64,000 bases of DNA from Gammaproteobacteria bacterium MOLA455 (lineage in GTDB: Bacteria > Pseudomonadota > Gammaproteobacteria > Pseudomonadales > Porticoccaceae), in contig AZIN01000001.1 of assembly GCA_000511875.1 (NCBI GenBank), positions 751,332 to 815,331 of the forward strand, in the 5' to 3' direction. This document shows positions 8,853 through 17,724 of this stretch, one piece after another (positions within the stretch are counted from its first letter, which is position 1; each line of letters begins with the position of its first letter). The position numbers and the translations under genes were made by a program. The notes under the pieces were generated by a model. That model saw only the letters and a program-made list of their open reading frames with translations. It ran no database searches and was not told the DNA's origin.

Positions 8853-10298
8853 TTAGTAGGGCTTGCTGTAATTGGTTTTCACAATGGTGTAGAACTCACG
8901 AGCTGAACTACCCTGCTCTCGCGGACCATAGCTTGAATTCTTGCGACCGCCAAAGGGCACGTGATAATCAGTGCCTGCAGTGGGCAGGTTGACCATCACA
9001 CAGCCAGACTGCGAGTGGCGCTTAAAGTGGCCGGCGTATTTTAGCGAGTTGGTGATAATGCCTGAGGTCAGGCCAAAGTCTGAATCATTAGATACCTCAA
9101 GAGCCTGCTCATAGCTATCCACCTTGATCACACAGGCGATGGGGCCAAAGACTTCTTCACGGTTAATGCGCATCTGGTTGTTGGTATTGACAAACAGCGC
9201 GGGAGACATGAAGAAACCCTCTGTATCAAGGTTTAAACGCTCACCACCTACTACTAACTCTGCGCCTTCGTCTTTGGCGATCTGCATAAAATCGAGATTC
9301 TGCTGCAGCTGCCGGGCATCAACTACCGGGCCAATCTGTGAGCCTTCACCCAGAGCATGACCGACCACCAGATTGCTGACAGCGGCGCTAAGCTTTTCAA
9401 CGAAGGCGTCGTGAATACCAGCCTGGACAATAATGCGTGAAGAGGCGGTGCACTTCTGTCCGGTACCAAAATAACCACCGGCGAGGGCGCAGTTAACTGC
9501 CACATCCATATCCGCGTCATCCAATACCACCAGAGCATTCTTACTGCCCATCTCCAACTGCACACGGGCCATATTATCGATGGCATTGCGCGCGATATGG
9601 CGGCCAATACCCACAGAACCGGTAAAGGTTACTGCTTGAATATCTGGGGAAGTGCAGAGGGTTTCACCCACATCGCGGCCAGACCCCATGACCAGGTTAA
9701 AGGCGCCAGCGGGCAGACCACTGCGGCTAATAATGTCGGCCAATATCCAGGCACTGGCTGGCACTAGCTCGGCGGGCTTGAGCACTACAGCGTTGCCATA
9801 GGCCAGGGCCGGGGCCACTTTCCAAGCCGCCACGGCCATGGGGAAATTCCATGGGGTAACAATACCTACAACACCAAGGGCTTCACGATGCACTTCCACA
9901 TCCACACCTGGGCGCACTGACTGGGTGTTTTCGCCCATCAGGCGCAGTGCTTCGGCACCGTAGTATTGAAAGAATTGACCAGAGCGATAAACTTCGCCAA
10001 CGCCTTCAGCGCGGGTTTTGCCCTCTTCACGGGCAAGAATTTCACCGATTTCGGCGCTGCGGGCGATCAGCTCTGCGCCGATAAAATCCAGTACCTGCTT
10101 ACGCTGCTCTAAACCACTCTGGGACCAGTCAGCAAAGGCGGCATTGGCTGCGGCTATGGCTGCAAGACAGTCTTCTGGCGTGGCTTTGGCATAATGTCCC
10201 ACTACATCACTGGTGTCAGACGGGTTAATGTTTTCGATTACTGCTGAGCTACCAACCCACTGGCCATTAATATAGTTCTGAAACACTTCGTGACTCAT
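8853..10298 (-). CDS. NAD(P)-dependent aldehyde dehydrogenase (2-oxoglutarate-semialdehyde type)
   Basis: This 481-residue soluble enzyme has full ALDH length. Seen in order are GIVTPWNFPMAVAAWKVAPA, VTFTGSVGIGRHIARNA, the general-base Glu in LEMGSKNALVVLDDADMD (about residue 249) and the catalytic Cys at about residue 283 in GGYFGTGQKCTASSR. The overall pattern is closest to 2,5-dioxopentanoate (alpha-ketoglutarate semialdehyde) dehydrogenases of hydroxyproline and sugar-acid pathways, but substrate cannot be settled. GGGGAG precedes the ATG. It is the first gene of the minus-strand operon running to 3705, and a LysR gene is divergently transcribed from the same 205-bp intergenic region. Confidence 0.9.
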   Translation of the reverse strand: MSHEVFQNYINGQWVGSSAVIENINPSDTSDVVGHYAKATPEDCLAAIAAANAAFADWSQSGLEQRKQVLDFIGAELIARSAEIGEILAREEGKTRAEGVGEVYRSGQFFQYYGAEALRLMGENTQSVRPGVDVEVHREALGVVGIVTPWNFPMAVAAWKVAPALAYGNAVVLKPAELVPASAWILADIISRSGLPAGAFNLVMGSGRDVGETLCTSPDIQAVTFTGSVGIGRHIARNAIDNMARVQLEMGSKNALVVLDDADMDVAVNCALAGGYFGTGQKCTASSRIIVQAGIHDAFVEKLSAAVSNLVVGHALGEGSQIGPVVDARQLQQNLDFMQIAKDEGAELVVGGERLNLDTEGFFMSPALFVNTNNQMRINREEVFGPIACVIKVDSYEQALEVSNDSDFGLTSGIITNSLKYAGHFKRHSQSGCVMVNLPTAGTDYHVPFGGRKNSSYGPREQGSSAREFYTIVKTNYSKPY

Positions 10299-10387
10299 GC
10301 TGACTCCCCTTGTTTTTATAACGATTAGCGCCCTGCGGCTGGCTAATCTTATGCTTATTTAGTTATAAATCTAATTAAAAAATACTA

Positions 10388-10402
10388 TAGATATATAATC
10401 TA
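10388..10402. promoter_or_regulatory. Interrupted dyad in divergent LysR/aldehyde-dehydrogenase promoter region
   Basis: The AT-rich 205-bp gap between the divergent aldehyde dehydrogenase and LysR genes contains TAGAT-ATATA-ATCTA, an exact 5-bp dyad with a 5-bp centre. This shape is compatible with a LysR-type operator, which commonly lies between the regulator and its divergent target. No experimental support is available, and other AT-rich dyads could arise by chance here. Confidence 0.4.
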
Positions 10403-10503
10403 AACTAATTTATTGTTAGTGCCTGTCACTTGGTACTGCCAGGCATCACCGGCAGAAGATCTTCAGCTTCGCTGATGGTCAAAACAACGCTGAAGGTACT
10501 CAC

Positions 10504-11406
10504 ATCAATCACTTAAACGTTAGTCTCAGACACCTGCGCAGCTTTATTGCGGTAACCAATGAAGGCAGCTTTAACCGTGCCGCAGAAAAACTCTCGCGCA
10601 CCCAACCGGCTATCACCTTAGCAGTAAAACAGCTCGAAGAGTTTGTCGGCTTAAAGCTTTTGCAACGCACCACGCGCAATGTCAGCACCACGGCAGAGGG
10701 TGAAAATTTCTTACCCATCGCCGAGCGTCTAGTGCGGGAATTTGACAGCGCAATCTATGATTTGAGGGCCACCGCCGAAGGCCGCAGCGGTCATGTGAGC
10801 ATGGCGGCGGTACCCTCGGTAGCCACCAACCTACTGCCGGATATTATCAAAACCTTCGCCACGGAATTTCCCAGTATTAAACTCCACCTTGACGATGATA
10901 GCTCTCGTGGTGTGCAGGGTCGTGTGGAGCGCAATGAGGTGGACTTTGGTATAGGCAGTCAGTGGAATACCAATAAGCTGCTCGAGTTCACGCCGCTATT
11001 TGCGGATCAGCTGGAGTTGATCTGTCATCGGGATCATCCTCTGGCGCAAGATACCGGCGTGATTGGCTGGGACCAGCTAGATAAGGTAACTTTTCTCGAT
11101 ACCGGCGTCACCAAGGCGCTGCGCGCGCGCCAAGACCTCGGGGAGTCAAAGTTTGATTTCCCCAATATCACCACTCTGGTCGCCATGCTGAGATCTAACC
11201 TGGGCGTATCCGTGCTGCCCTCTCTGGCAATACCCAAGACCGCTGATGATTTGGTATCGCGGCCACTGACACCCACAGAGACCAGTGAAATCTATCTGAT
11301 TACACGCCAGCACTGGGCGCTTTCCCCAGCCGCTGAGGCAATGATCGAAACCATTATTCGCGAGACGCCTCAGCAGGTGAAAAAGTACGGACTGACTGTC
11401 CTTTAA
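10504..11406 (+). CDS. LysR-family regulator, apparent ATC start
   Basis: The reading frame encodes a complete LysR protein of about 301 residues: LRHLRSFIAVTNEGSFNRAA, then EKLSRTQPAITLAVKQLEEF, then LKLLQRTTRNVSTTAEGE, followed by an effector domain ending near 11406. The first ATG (10660) lies inside the helix-turn-helix and would destroy it, and no ATG, GTG or TTG exists in frame between the stop at 10417 and the domain. GAAGG at 10492-10496 sits 7 bases before ATC at 10504, which gives the N-terminus (M)NHLNVSLRHLRSF typical of LysR proteins. So translation probably starts at this rare codon, unless there is a sequence error or an inactivating start mutation. It is divergent from the aldehyde dehydrogenase operon and probably controls it. 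Confidence 0.82.
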   Translation: MNHLNVSLRHLRSFIAVTNEGSFNRAAEKLSRTQPAITLAVKQLEEFVGLKLLQRTTRNVSTTAEGENFLPIAERLVREFDSAIYDLRATAEGRSGHVSMAAVPSVATNLLPDIIKTFATEFPSIKLHLDDDSSRGVQGRVERNEVDFGIGSQWNTNKLLEFTPLFADQLELICHRDHPLAQDTGVIGWDQLDKVTFLDTGVTKALRARQDLGESKFDFPNITTLVAMLRSNLGVSVLPSLAIPKTADDLVSRPLTPTETSEIYLITRQHWALSPAAEAMIETIIRETPQQVKKYGLTVL

Positions 11407-11462
11407 AGCGGAGCCTTTTGAGGACGGTCTTTAAAAGAAGCCCTTTAATGACATGGTGCTCA

Positions 11463-12482
11463 CTAGCTAGCAGTATTCATAAATTCAATACAGCTAGCAT
11501 GGATTTTAGCGCTCACTGCAATGCCGTCGACGGCACTTTTCGCTCGGTTGGCATAGCGACGATTGCCCGGTATATGAGCACCCTCCATCCCCGCCAAGCA
11601 CTCTAAAAACGCCTCTGAGTGGTTTAACCAACCCTCAGCATCGCCAAAACGATTGGGGTCTATGGCGAGCATAAACTCTCCGCCATTCGGTGGACCACCA
11701 TCGTTATTGTCATTTTTCTGGGCTTCGTAACTGAAATCCATGCCGGTCAGACCCGCCACCAACAGCTCAATCATCATGGCAATGGTGGAACCCTTATGAC
11801 CACCAAAGGGCAGCAGTGCGCCGCCGTCAATGATCTTTTGCGCATCTGTGGTCTGATTGCCCGCAGCATCTACACCAGTGCCCATGGGCACCGGATGTCC
11901 ATCGCGGGCGGCGATCATCACTTCGCCACGAGCCATGGACGCAGAGGCCTGATCAAACACCAGTGGCGGCTTGTCTCCGCGGGGCCAGCCAAAGCACATG
12001 GGGTTGGTGCCAAAAAGCGGCGTCTTGGCGCCAGCGGGCACCACGGCGGGCTTATAGGTGGTAAAGGCCATTGCCACTAATCCAGCTTCGGCAATCGGCT
12101 CCACCTCAACCCACAGAGAGGCAAAGTGATGCACATTGACCAGCGCCATGGCGGCAATGCCATTCTCTCGAGCAGCTTCAATGAGAGCTTCACGACCTTT
12201 TTCCAGGGCCAGTGGCGCATAGCCGTGATCACCGTCCACCTTGACCACTGCAGGGGAGATTCGGGTGACGCTTGGCTCTGCACTGCCATTGACCTTGCCG
12301 CTGCGCAGGGAAGCTATGTAGCCGGGCATGCGGAACAAACCGTGGGAGGCGCTGCCATCTCTTTCGGCTGCGGCGATGGTGCGTCCCAGTGCTGCAGCAT
12401 TGTCTGCGTTACAGCCATTGGCCGTCAGGCATTGTTCTACTAGCTGCTGAATGTCTCTTTCAGTCATTATTATTTCAGTCAC
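11463..12482 (-). CDS. Malate/L-lactate/ureidoglycolate (Ldh2)-family NAD(P)H dehydrogenase
   Basis: This 339-residue protein belongs to the type 2 malate/lactate dehydrogenase fold, which includes ureidoglycolate dehydrogenase, sulfolactate dehydrogenase and delta1-piperideine/pyrroline-2-carboxylate reductases. Family landmarks are AAAERDGSASHGLFRMPGYI (substrate-site SHG), MALVNVHHFASLWVEVEPIA, FGTNPMCFGWP and LLPFGGHKGSTIAMMIELL. It reduces or oxidises 2-keto acids or cyclic imino acids with NAD(P)H in the cytosol. A second ATG five codons in is an alternative start. Its LysR neighbour converges on it, and the TPR-sulfotransferase lies 56 bp downstream-to-upstream on the same strand. With the aldehyde dehydrogenase, an imino-acid (proline-derived) pathway is possible but unproven. 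Confidence 0.86.
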   Translation of the reverse strand: MTEIIMTERDIQQLVEQCLTANGCNADNAAALGRTIAAAERDGSASHGLFRMPGYIASLRSGKVNGSAEPSVTRISPAVVKVDGDHGYAPLALEKGREALIEAARENGIAAMALVNVHHFASLWVEVEPIAEAGLVAMAFTTYKPAVVPAGAKTPLFGTNPMCFGWPRGDKPPLVFDQASASMARGEVMIAARDGHPVPMGTGVDAAGNQTTDAQKIIDGGALLPFGGHKGSTIAMMIELLVAGLTGMDFSYEAQKNDNNDGGPPNGGEFMLAIDPNRFGDAEGWLNHSEAFLECLAGMEGAHIPGNRRYANRAKSAVDGIAVSAKIHASCIEFMNTAS

Positions 12483-12538
12483 ATTGCACTCCCACTACTC
12501 TGTTTTAATGTTTCTACTTAGGCTGCGCCCCCTTTTTG

Positions 12539-14518
12539 CTAACTGGGGTATCGATCCAACACTGGACCCAAGGCCTCTTTTAGCGGATCTAAGTGGGCTT
12601 CAAAGTTCTTCCACTGGTCTATGCCACCGCGGTAGATAGGTTGACGCACCTGCTCGGAAGAAGGTGTTCGCACTGCGCGTTCGGTTTTATAAAAACTTAA
12701 GCAGGCTTCTTCAAAGGGCAATCCACAGTAGTCCAAAATTCGACGCACCTGTGTCTCGAAGTCATTCACCACATCTTCGTACTGCACATGTAATATCTGC
12801 TCGGGAAAGGCCTTCTGCCAGAAATCCATCAATGACTCATAGTCACGGAAGTAGGTTCCAGCATCCGCGAGGTCGTAACTAAAGGCCTGGCCTTCAGCGA
12901 ACAGCTGCTTATAGCCACTGAAACAGCAGCCTAAGGGATGACGGCGGGCATCAATGATTTTGGCATTCGGCAGCATCAGCTTAATCAAGCCAATATGCCT
13001 GAAATTATTCGGCATTTTGTCGATAAAAAATGGCGCACCCTGGCGATGAACCTGGGTATCTGCAATATAGGTTTCGCCAAACTCACGGTATTTACTGTTA
13101 TCAAGGGTTTGCAAAATACTCGGGTATAAATTATCCCCGGTCATATTGCCCCCTCTGCGCAGTTCATTGACCAGCGAGAGCACATTGGGCAATTCAAGCG
13201 TGCCGTCAACCTGACTGTGGGAAGAGAGTATTTGCTCCAACAGCGTAGAGCCAGCTCTCGGCAACCCAACCACAAAGATTGGATCAGCTGCACTGTGCCC
13301 AGAGTCTTTGGCGGCACTGATAAACTCAGGGCTAAAGACCTGTTTTTGCTGATTAAACTCGTCGGTCATCTGCTGGGCAGAATAGCGGCTCTGAGCTTTT
13401 TTAGCTTTGTTGCCCGCGGCGTAATGGCTAAAAGCCTGGTCAAATTTTCCCGCATCTTCAAAGGCTTTGCCCAGTGAAAAATTAATATAGACGCGATCCA
13501 TAAACTTTAAATCATCGCCCTCTAACTGAGCGAGCATTTTGCCAATATCTTCGTCATTGAATTTGACTGTTTTTAGGTTCGCCAGAGAATGCCAGGCTTC
13601 ACCATAGGCGAGACTACTTTGAGTGGCCTTTTTGTAGGACGCAATAGCCTCGGACGTATTGCCGCGAGTCTTTAGGGCGTGCCCTTTTGATGTCAGGGTT
13701 ACCGGGTCTCCAGGAATCTTGGTAAGCACGCTGTCGAACAACTCCAGCGCTTTGTCATAGTCGCCCATCTGCATACATAAGACTGCATAGAGTGATTCAA
13801 AATGGACATTGCCAGGATTATCGCTATAGAGTGTCATGACCTCGGCATGCGCGGCCTCAATCTTTTGACGCTTGCGCAGAGCCTCAATATAGTCGACCCG
13901 CAAGAGGTCATTTTCAGGCTCCAACTTAAGCGCACTTTCGAGCAAAAACTCGGCGTCGTGGAGTATATTTAACTTCATGCCCACTTCCGCCAGAAGTCGC
14001 ATAGCCTCGACATGGTGAGGACGCTGCTTTAAAAAGTCTCGACAAAGATCCTCAGCATTAGACAGTTTGCCTTGGGCTATATGGTCCATAGCCGCAATTA
14101 ACGCAGGAGGCATTTTTAAAACCCGCTCTAGATGAGGCTTTATCCTTAACGCCTCAGGTTCTCGATTCTGTTTGAGTAATATCTCAATCTGCCCACGCCA
14201 ACTTCCCTGTAGTGAGGGATTAGCATGGGTGGCTCGGGTATACAGGTGCAGTGCTTTCCTTAAATCACCCTTGGCACGATGAATATGTCCCTCTTCTTGA
14301 AGCCCTCGACCGTAACTGGGCGCAATTTTTCTCAATGCCTGTAATTGCTCCAGAGCCTCATCCAATCGGTTGAGGTACCTCAGGCAAACCGCGCTGTAAT
14401 AAAAAGCATCAACACTACTCGCCTGGGTTTCAAAGATAGATGCTAAGGCTACAAGCGCATCGTCAAACCGCTTATCACGCATCAATTGTTCAATTTGAAT
14501 CTTGTCTTGCTGGTTCAA
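12539..14518 (-). CDS. Tetratricopeptide-repeat sulfotransferase-family protein
   Basis: This 659-residue protein has two halves. Residues about 1-380 are TPR helices, for example ALVALASIFETQASSVDAFY near the start and ALELFDSVLTKIPGDPVTLT in the middle. Residues about 405-650 form a PAPS-type sulfotransferase domain with the 5'-phosphosulfate loop FVVGLPRAGSTLLEQIL (about residue 415) and a 3'-phosphate segment DARRHPLGCCFSGYKQLF. No signal peptide is seen, so it should act in the cytoplasm. It is the next gene downstream of a TonB-dependent receptor, an arrangement frequent in marine gammaproteobacteria and sphingomonads. A terminator separates them. The acceptor molecule is unknown. Confidence 0.9.
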   Translation of the reverse strand: MNQQDKIQIEQLMRDKRFDDALVALASIFETQASSVDAFYYSAVCLRYLNRLDEALEQLQALRKIAPSYGRGLQEEGHIHRAKGDLRKALHLYTRATHANPSLQGSWRGQIEILLKQNREPEALRIKPHLERVLKMPPALIAAMDHIAQGKLSNAEDLCRDFLKQRPHHVEAMRLLAEVGMKLNILHDAEFLLESALKLEPENDLLRVDYIEALRKRQKIEAAHAEVMTLYSDNPGNVHFESLYAVLCMQMGDYDKALELFDSVLTKIPGDPVTLTSKGHALKTRGNTSEAIASYKKATQSSLAYGEAWHSLANLKTVKFNDEDIGKMLAQLEGDDLKFMDRVYINFSLGKAFEDAGKFDQAFSHYAAGNKAKKAQSRYSAQQMTDEFNQQKQVFSPEFISAAKDSGHSAADPIFVVGLPRAGSTLLEQILSSHSQVDGTLELPNVLSLVNELRRGGNMTGDNLYPSILQTLDNSKYREFGETYIADTQVHRQGAPFFIDKMPNNFRHIGLIKLMLPNAKIIDARRHPLGCCFSGYKQLFAEGQAFSYDLADAGTYFRDYESLMDFWQKAFPEQILHVQYEDVVNDFETQVRRILDYCGLPFEEACLSFYKTERAVRTPSSEQVRQPIYRGGIDQWKNFEAHLDPLKEALGPVLDRYPS

Positions 14519-14540
14519 AATACGTTTCCTTCAGGCAAAA

Positions 14541-14563
14541 ATATGCCCCTAAGCGGGGCATAT
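14541..14563 (-). terminator. Rho-independent terminator after TonB-dependent receptor
   Basis: ATATGCCCC-TAAGC-GGGGCATAT is a perfect 9-bp stem with a 5-base loop. Read on the minus strand it is followed by a short T run (TTTTTGCC), and it lies 26 bp after the receptor stop codon. It probably ends the receptor transcript before the sulfotransferase gene. Confidence 0.85.
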
Positions 14564-14588
14564 AGATTTAACATTTGACTACTTTAAT

Positions 14589-17369
14589 TTAGAAATTGTA
14601 AGTCAGACGCAATCCCATTGTACGGGGTCTTGCGTAAGAAACACGCTCTCTGTCATTAACGAAGTTTCGCGACAGTTCAGCGCGCTGATCCGTCAGGTTG
14701 TCGACAAACAACTCGGCACCCCAGGTTTCGCCCGTTATGCCAGCAGTGATACCCACCATGGTCCAGCCCTTGATCTCATCGCGGTTCATGCGAATGATAT
14801 CACTATAAGACTTATCCGAGTGTGCAATATGAGGCATCACGTGAGCAATAAAGCCAGATGACAGAGCCCATTCATAACGCGCCTGTACATTGGCTTGGAA
14901 TTCAGGAGCAAATGCCAGTGAATCACCCTTCACAACGTCGTCTGTTGGGGTTAGAACCTTAGTGATCTCAGTGTCTAAGATCGACATGCCACCACTAATA
15001 GTCAAACCCTGAAGCGAATCCAGTGCCAGGATAAAGTCAGTTTCTAAACCAGTCACTTCGGCGTTTGCTGCGTTATCTGAGAAGAACAGGTTAGCAATCG
15101 ACGGATCGAAGATTGTTGTTTGCAGATTTTCGATTTCCACAAAGAACACACTACCATTCAAGCGTAACTGGCCGTCCATCAGGTCAGTTTTCCAACCAAA
15201 TTCATAGTTGGTTACTTCGTCGGTCATCAGCTCAAATGGCACAGTGTAACCAGCAGCATTAGAAGCGCCACCAGGACGGTTCAGCAGACCAGGACGGAAG
15301 CCTTCGGAATAAGTGCCGTAGAACAGCACGTTTTCATTAGGCGTCCAGTTCAATGTCGCTTTGACAATAGTACCGCTAGTCTTGGCTTCATCTGGCGCTT
15401 TCAGTGCGTTGAGGATACCGGTGATTTCTACATCACTGATCGCATTGGGCGCATTGGCTACAGAGCCACGACCAACACTAAAGCCGTCAGCAGCAGTTAG
15501 AGCAGCTTTAACTTCATCGAAGGTTACACCGTCTTCAAATGTGATTCGGGTAGCCAGTTTACTGTCACCAATAAAGGTCAGCTTGCCATCACCATCGTAA
15601 AGATCGGTGATGTTAGTACCGAATGCGTTGACATCTTCGCCCTGAAAGAAGTTACCAAATGATGAGTTGGCACCACCTTCCATATCAACACGAACGTCAT
15701 ACCAACGAGCGCCCGCAGTAAAGGAGAACTCATCGTTTAGATCAAAGGTTACTTCACCAAAAACGCCAACCTGCTCATCGGTACGCTTAATATCGTTTCT
15801 GAAAATTGTGTCGCGCTCGAAAGCGCCAGTCTGAGACAAAAAGCCGTCATCAAAAGGAAAATTCAGTGGTGAATCTGCGCCGTCATATAGATTCCAGAAG
15901 TTAGCTTGAGTCATACCCGGATAGCGGAAGTTGACGCGCTCTTGAAGTTCCAGGTCACTATAGAAAGCACCACCAGTTGCGCGGATAGACTTATCTTGAT
16001 CTGTGGTGAAACGCAGTTCATGAGTGCTAACGGTAGTTTCACTGTAGCTTTCAACATAGGTATCCGGTGCGTAGCAAGTGCCAGCAGGAATGTTTGAGGC
16101 ATAACCGGGGTTGTAGTAGTTGTACTCAGGATAGGTCACTGTTGTGTCACAGATATAGTAAGGAAGATACTGACCGACAAACAAGTAATCGGTGTAATCC
16201 ACTACCTGGTCTGTTTCACGTTTGGTATAGGCGCCAGCGTAAACAATGTCTAGCTCGCCAATACGGCCTTCGAGCTTCCAGTTAATGTTATCAAAGGAAT
16301 CTTCCAAGGTGTCTGGGCTAAAACGCTGCACAGACGGACTATCTTTACCTAAGTTGGGATCGGCCTGGAATACACCATCGGTCTCCAAGTCTTGATGACC
16401 ATAACCTAGCAGCAGAGACCAGTCTTCGTTGAGATCAACCAACGCGCCGATTCTAAAACCTTCATACATTGCGTCGTTAAAGTCGTCTTCAACCAAAGCG
16501 CTGTTGTCAGCTTCTTGAAAATCAACCAGGGCATAGCTTGCAGGGTCAGTTGGATCTAAAGGAACCCTATTTTCCTGATAAGACAGGCCCTGAATAGAAT
16601 CGATATACGTCTGAGTCTGGAATCCGGCACGCAGATCAGATACTGCAACGCCATTCGAGCGCATAGTACCTGCTTCACGGAAACGCGCACTCTCAAGAGC
16701 AGTAACGGTTCCATGTACGTTATCAATATAACCACCTTGATCATCGCGATAAACCACACCACGAACTGTTAGCTTGTCGTTAACCGGCATATTGAACATG
16801 GCTTCGATGCTATTGCTAGCCTCACCTTTAGCTGTCTTCGAGATACCAACTTTAACGCGACCGTAGGTATCAGTGGGATCTGGCTTGTTAGTGATCAAAC
16901 GTACTGTACCGGCCTGCGAGCTGGCGCCAAACAAGGTGCCCTGAGGTCCAGAAAGTACTTCGATACGGTTCATATCGGCTGCGTAAACATCCAGATTACG
17001 ACCCGGCTGCGAGAGCGGCTGCTCATCTAAGTAGAGTGCTACGTTGGGAGCCAAACCGGCTACACCAGCGGTTGTCAAGTTAGGGGTAGTCGATGCTACA
17101 CCACGGATATAAATTGTATTCTGTCCAGGACCACTGCCGCCGGCGGTAACACCGGGAAGTTGAATTAAATAGTCTTCGAAATTTGCAACGCCCATTTGGT
17201 CCAGTTTTTCTGAAGTAATTGCAGACACTGCTACTGCAATATCCTGAGTGCTAGCAGAGGTTTTAGTTGCTGTTACGATAACCTCCTCAATCGCTGCATT
17301 TGCCATACCAGCAAATGAAGCACCCATGGCAATCGAAACCGCCAAACTTAGTCTGTTATTTCTATACAT
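14589..17369 (-). CDS. TonB-dependent outer-membrane receptor
   Basis: This 926-residue protein has a signal peptide (MYRNNRLSLAVSIAMGASFA..ANA) cleaved near residue 25, followed at once by a TonB box EEVIVTATK. The plug domain spans about residues 40-160, with QLPGVTAGGSGPGQNTIYIR and RIEVLSGPQGTLFGASSQAG. A 22-strand-type barrel follows, ending in the terminal Phe of RLTYNF expected by the BAM insertion machinery. It imports an unidentified ligand across the outer membrane using TonB-ExbBD energy. GGGGAG precedes the ATG with 7-base spacing. The pairing with a TPR-sulfotransferase downstream is common in such bacteria. The plug and C-terminus look intact. Confidence 0.95.
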   Translation of the reverse strand: MYRNNRLSLAVSIAMGASFAGMANAAIEEVIVTATKTSASTQDIAVAVSAITSEKLDQMGVANFEDYLIQLPGVTAGGSGPGQNTIYIRGVASTTPNLTTAGVAGLAPNVALYLDEQPLSQPGRNLDVYAADMNRIEVLSGPQGTLFGASSQAGTVRLITNKPDPTDTYGRVKVGISKTAKGEASNSIEAMFNMPVNDKLTVRGVVYRDDQGGYIDNVHGTVTALESARFREAGTMRSNGVAVSDLRAGFQTQTYIDSIQGLSYQENRVPLDPTDPASYALVDFQEADNSALVEDDFNDAMYEGFRIGALVDLNEDWSLLLGYGHQDLETDGVFQADPNLGKDSPSVQRFSPDTLEDSFDNINWKLEGRIGELDIVYAGAYTKRETDQVVDYTDYLFVGQYLPYYICDTTVTYPEYNYYNPGYASNIPAGTCYAPDTYVESYSETTVSTHELRFTTDQDKSIRATGGAFYSDLELQERVNFRYPGMTQANFWNLYDGADSPLNFPFDDGFLSQTGAFERDTIFRNDIKRTDEQVGVFGEVTFDLNDEFSFTAGARWYDVRVDMEGGANSSFGNFFQGEDVNAFGTNITDLYDGDGKLTFIGDSKLATRITFEDGVTFDEVKAALTAADGFSVGRGSVANAPNAISDVEITGILNALKAPDEAKTSGTIVKATLNWTPNENVLFYGTYSEGFRPGLLNRPGGASNAAGYTVPFELMTDEVTNYEFGWKTDLMDGQLRLNGSVFFVEIENLQTTIFDPSIANLFFSDNAANAEVTGLETDFILALDSLQGLTISGGMSILDTEITKVLTPTDDVVKGDSLAFAPEFQANVQARYEWALSSGFIAHVMPHIAHSDKSYSDIIRMNRDEIKGWTMVGITAGITGETWGAELFVDNLTDQRAELSRNFVNDRERVSYARPRTMGLRLTYNF

Positions 17370-17724
17370 ACTGAAACTCCCCGTAAAATGAATTTTATTC
17401 TACGCAACACCTATAAAATTTGGCGTTTACGTATTTTTTTCAAATAACTCCCTGATGCTTCCCTCAATAACGAGAGAGGCATTAATTAAATAACTAAATC
17501 CATTTAGGCTAATTTTGATTACTAAGCTCTGAGGCTTAGATTTTTTTAGACAGGCCATATGAGACCTTTGGAATAAGCTGTGTTACACAAACACGGCGTG
17601 ATGATAGCACAGCTAATTTACAAAATCAGGGGCGCCAGCCTTTTCTTCGGCGCTTAAACAGTTTGTGATTGCAAACTTAACCCTCAAAACATGATTTTTG
17701 AGGCGTGGAATAAAGAATATAAAT
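17370..17724. other. Intergenic leader/promoter stretch with two small hairpins
   Basis: This 355-bp AT-rich gap lies between the receptor start and the CvfB-like gene stop, both on the minus strand. It holds the receptor's ribosome site (GGGGAG) and presumably its promoter. Near the CvfB end there are two stem-loops, CTCAAAA/TTTTGAG at 17683-17702 and AGTTTG/CAAACT at 17660-17676. Neither has a proper T run, so they are weak terminator candidates. No coding signal is visible. Confidence 0.5.

Noticed and set aside
10660-11406. LysR gene starting at the first ATG (248 residues)
   Set aside because: This start falls inside the helix-turn-helix; the upstream frame encodes the missing first part of the domain.
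17683-17702. Hairpin CTCAAAA/TTTTGAG as terminator of the CvfB-like gene
   Set aside because: No T run follows the stem on the minus strand, so it is kept only as a weak candidate within the intergenic description.
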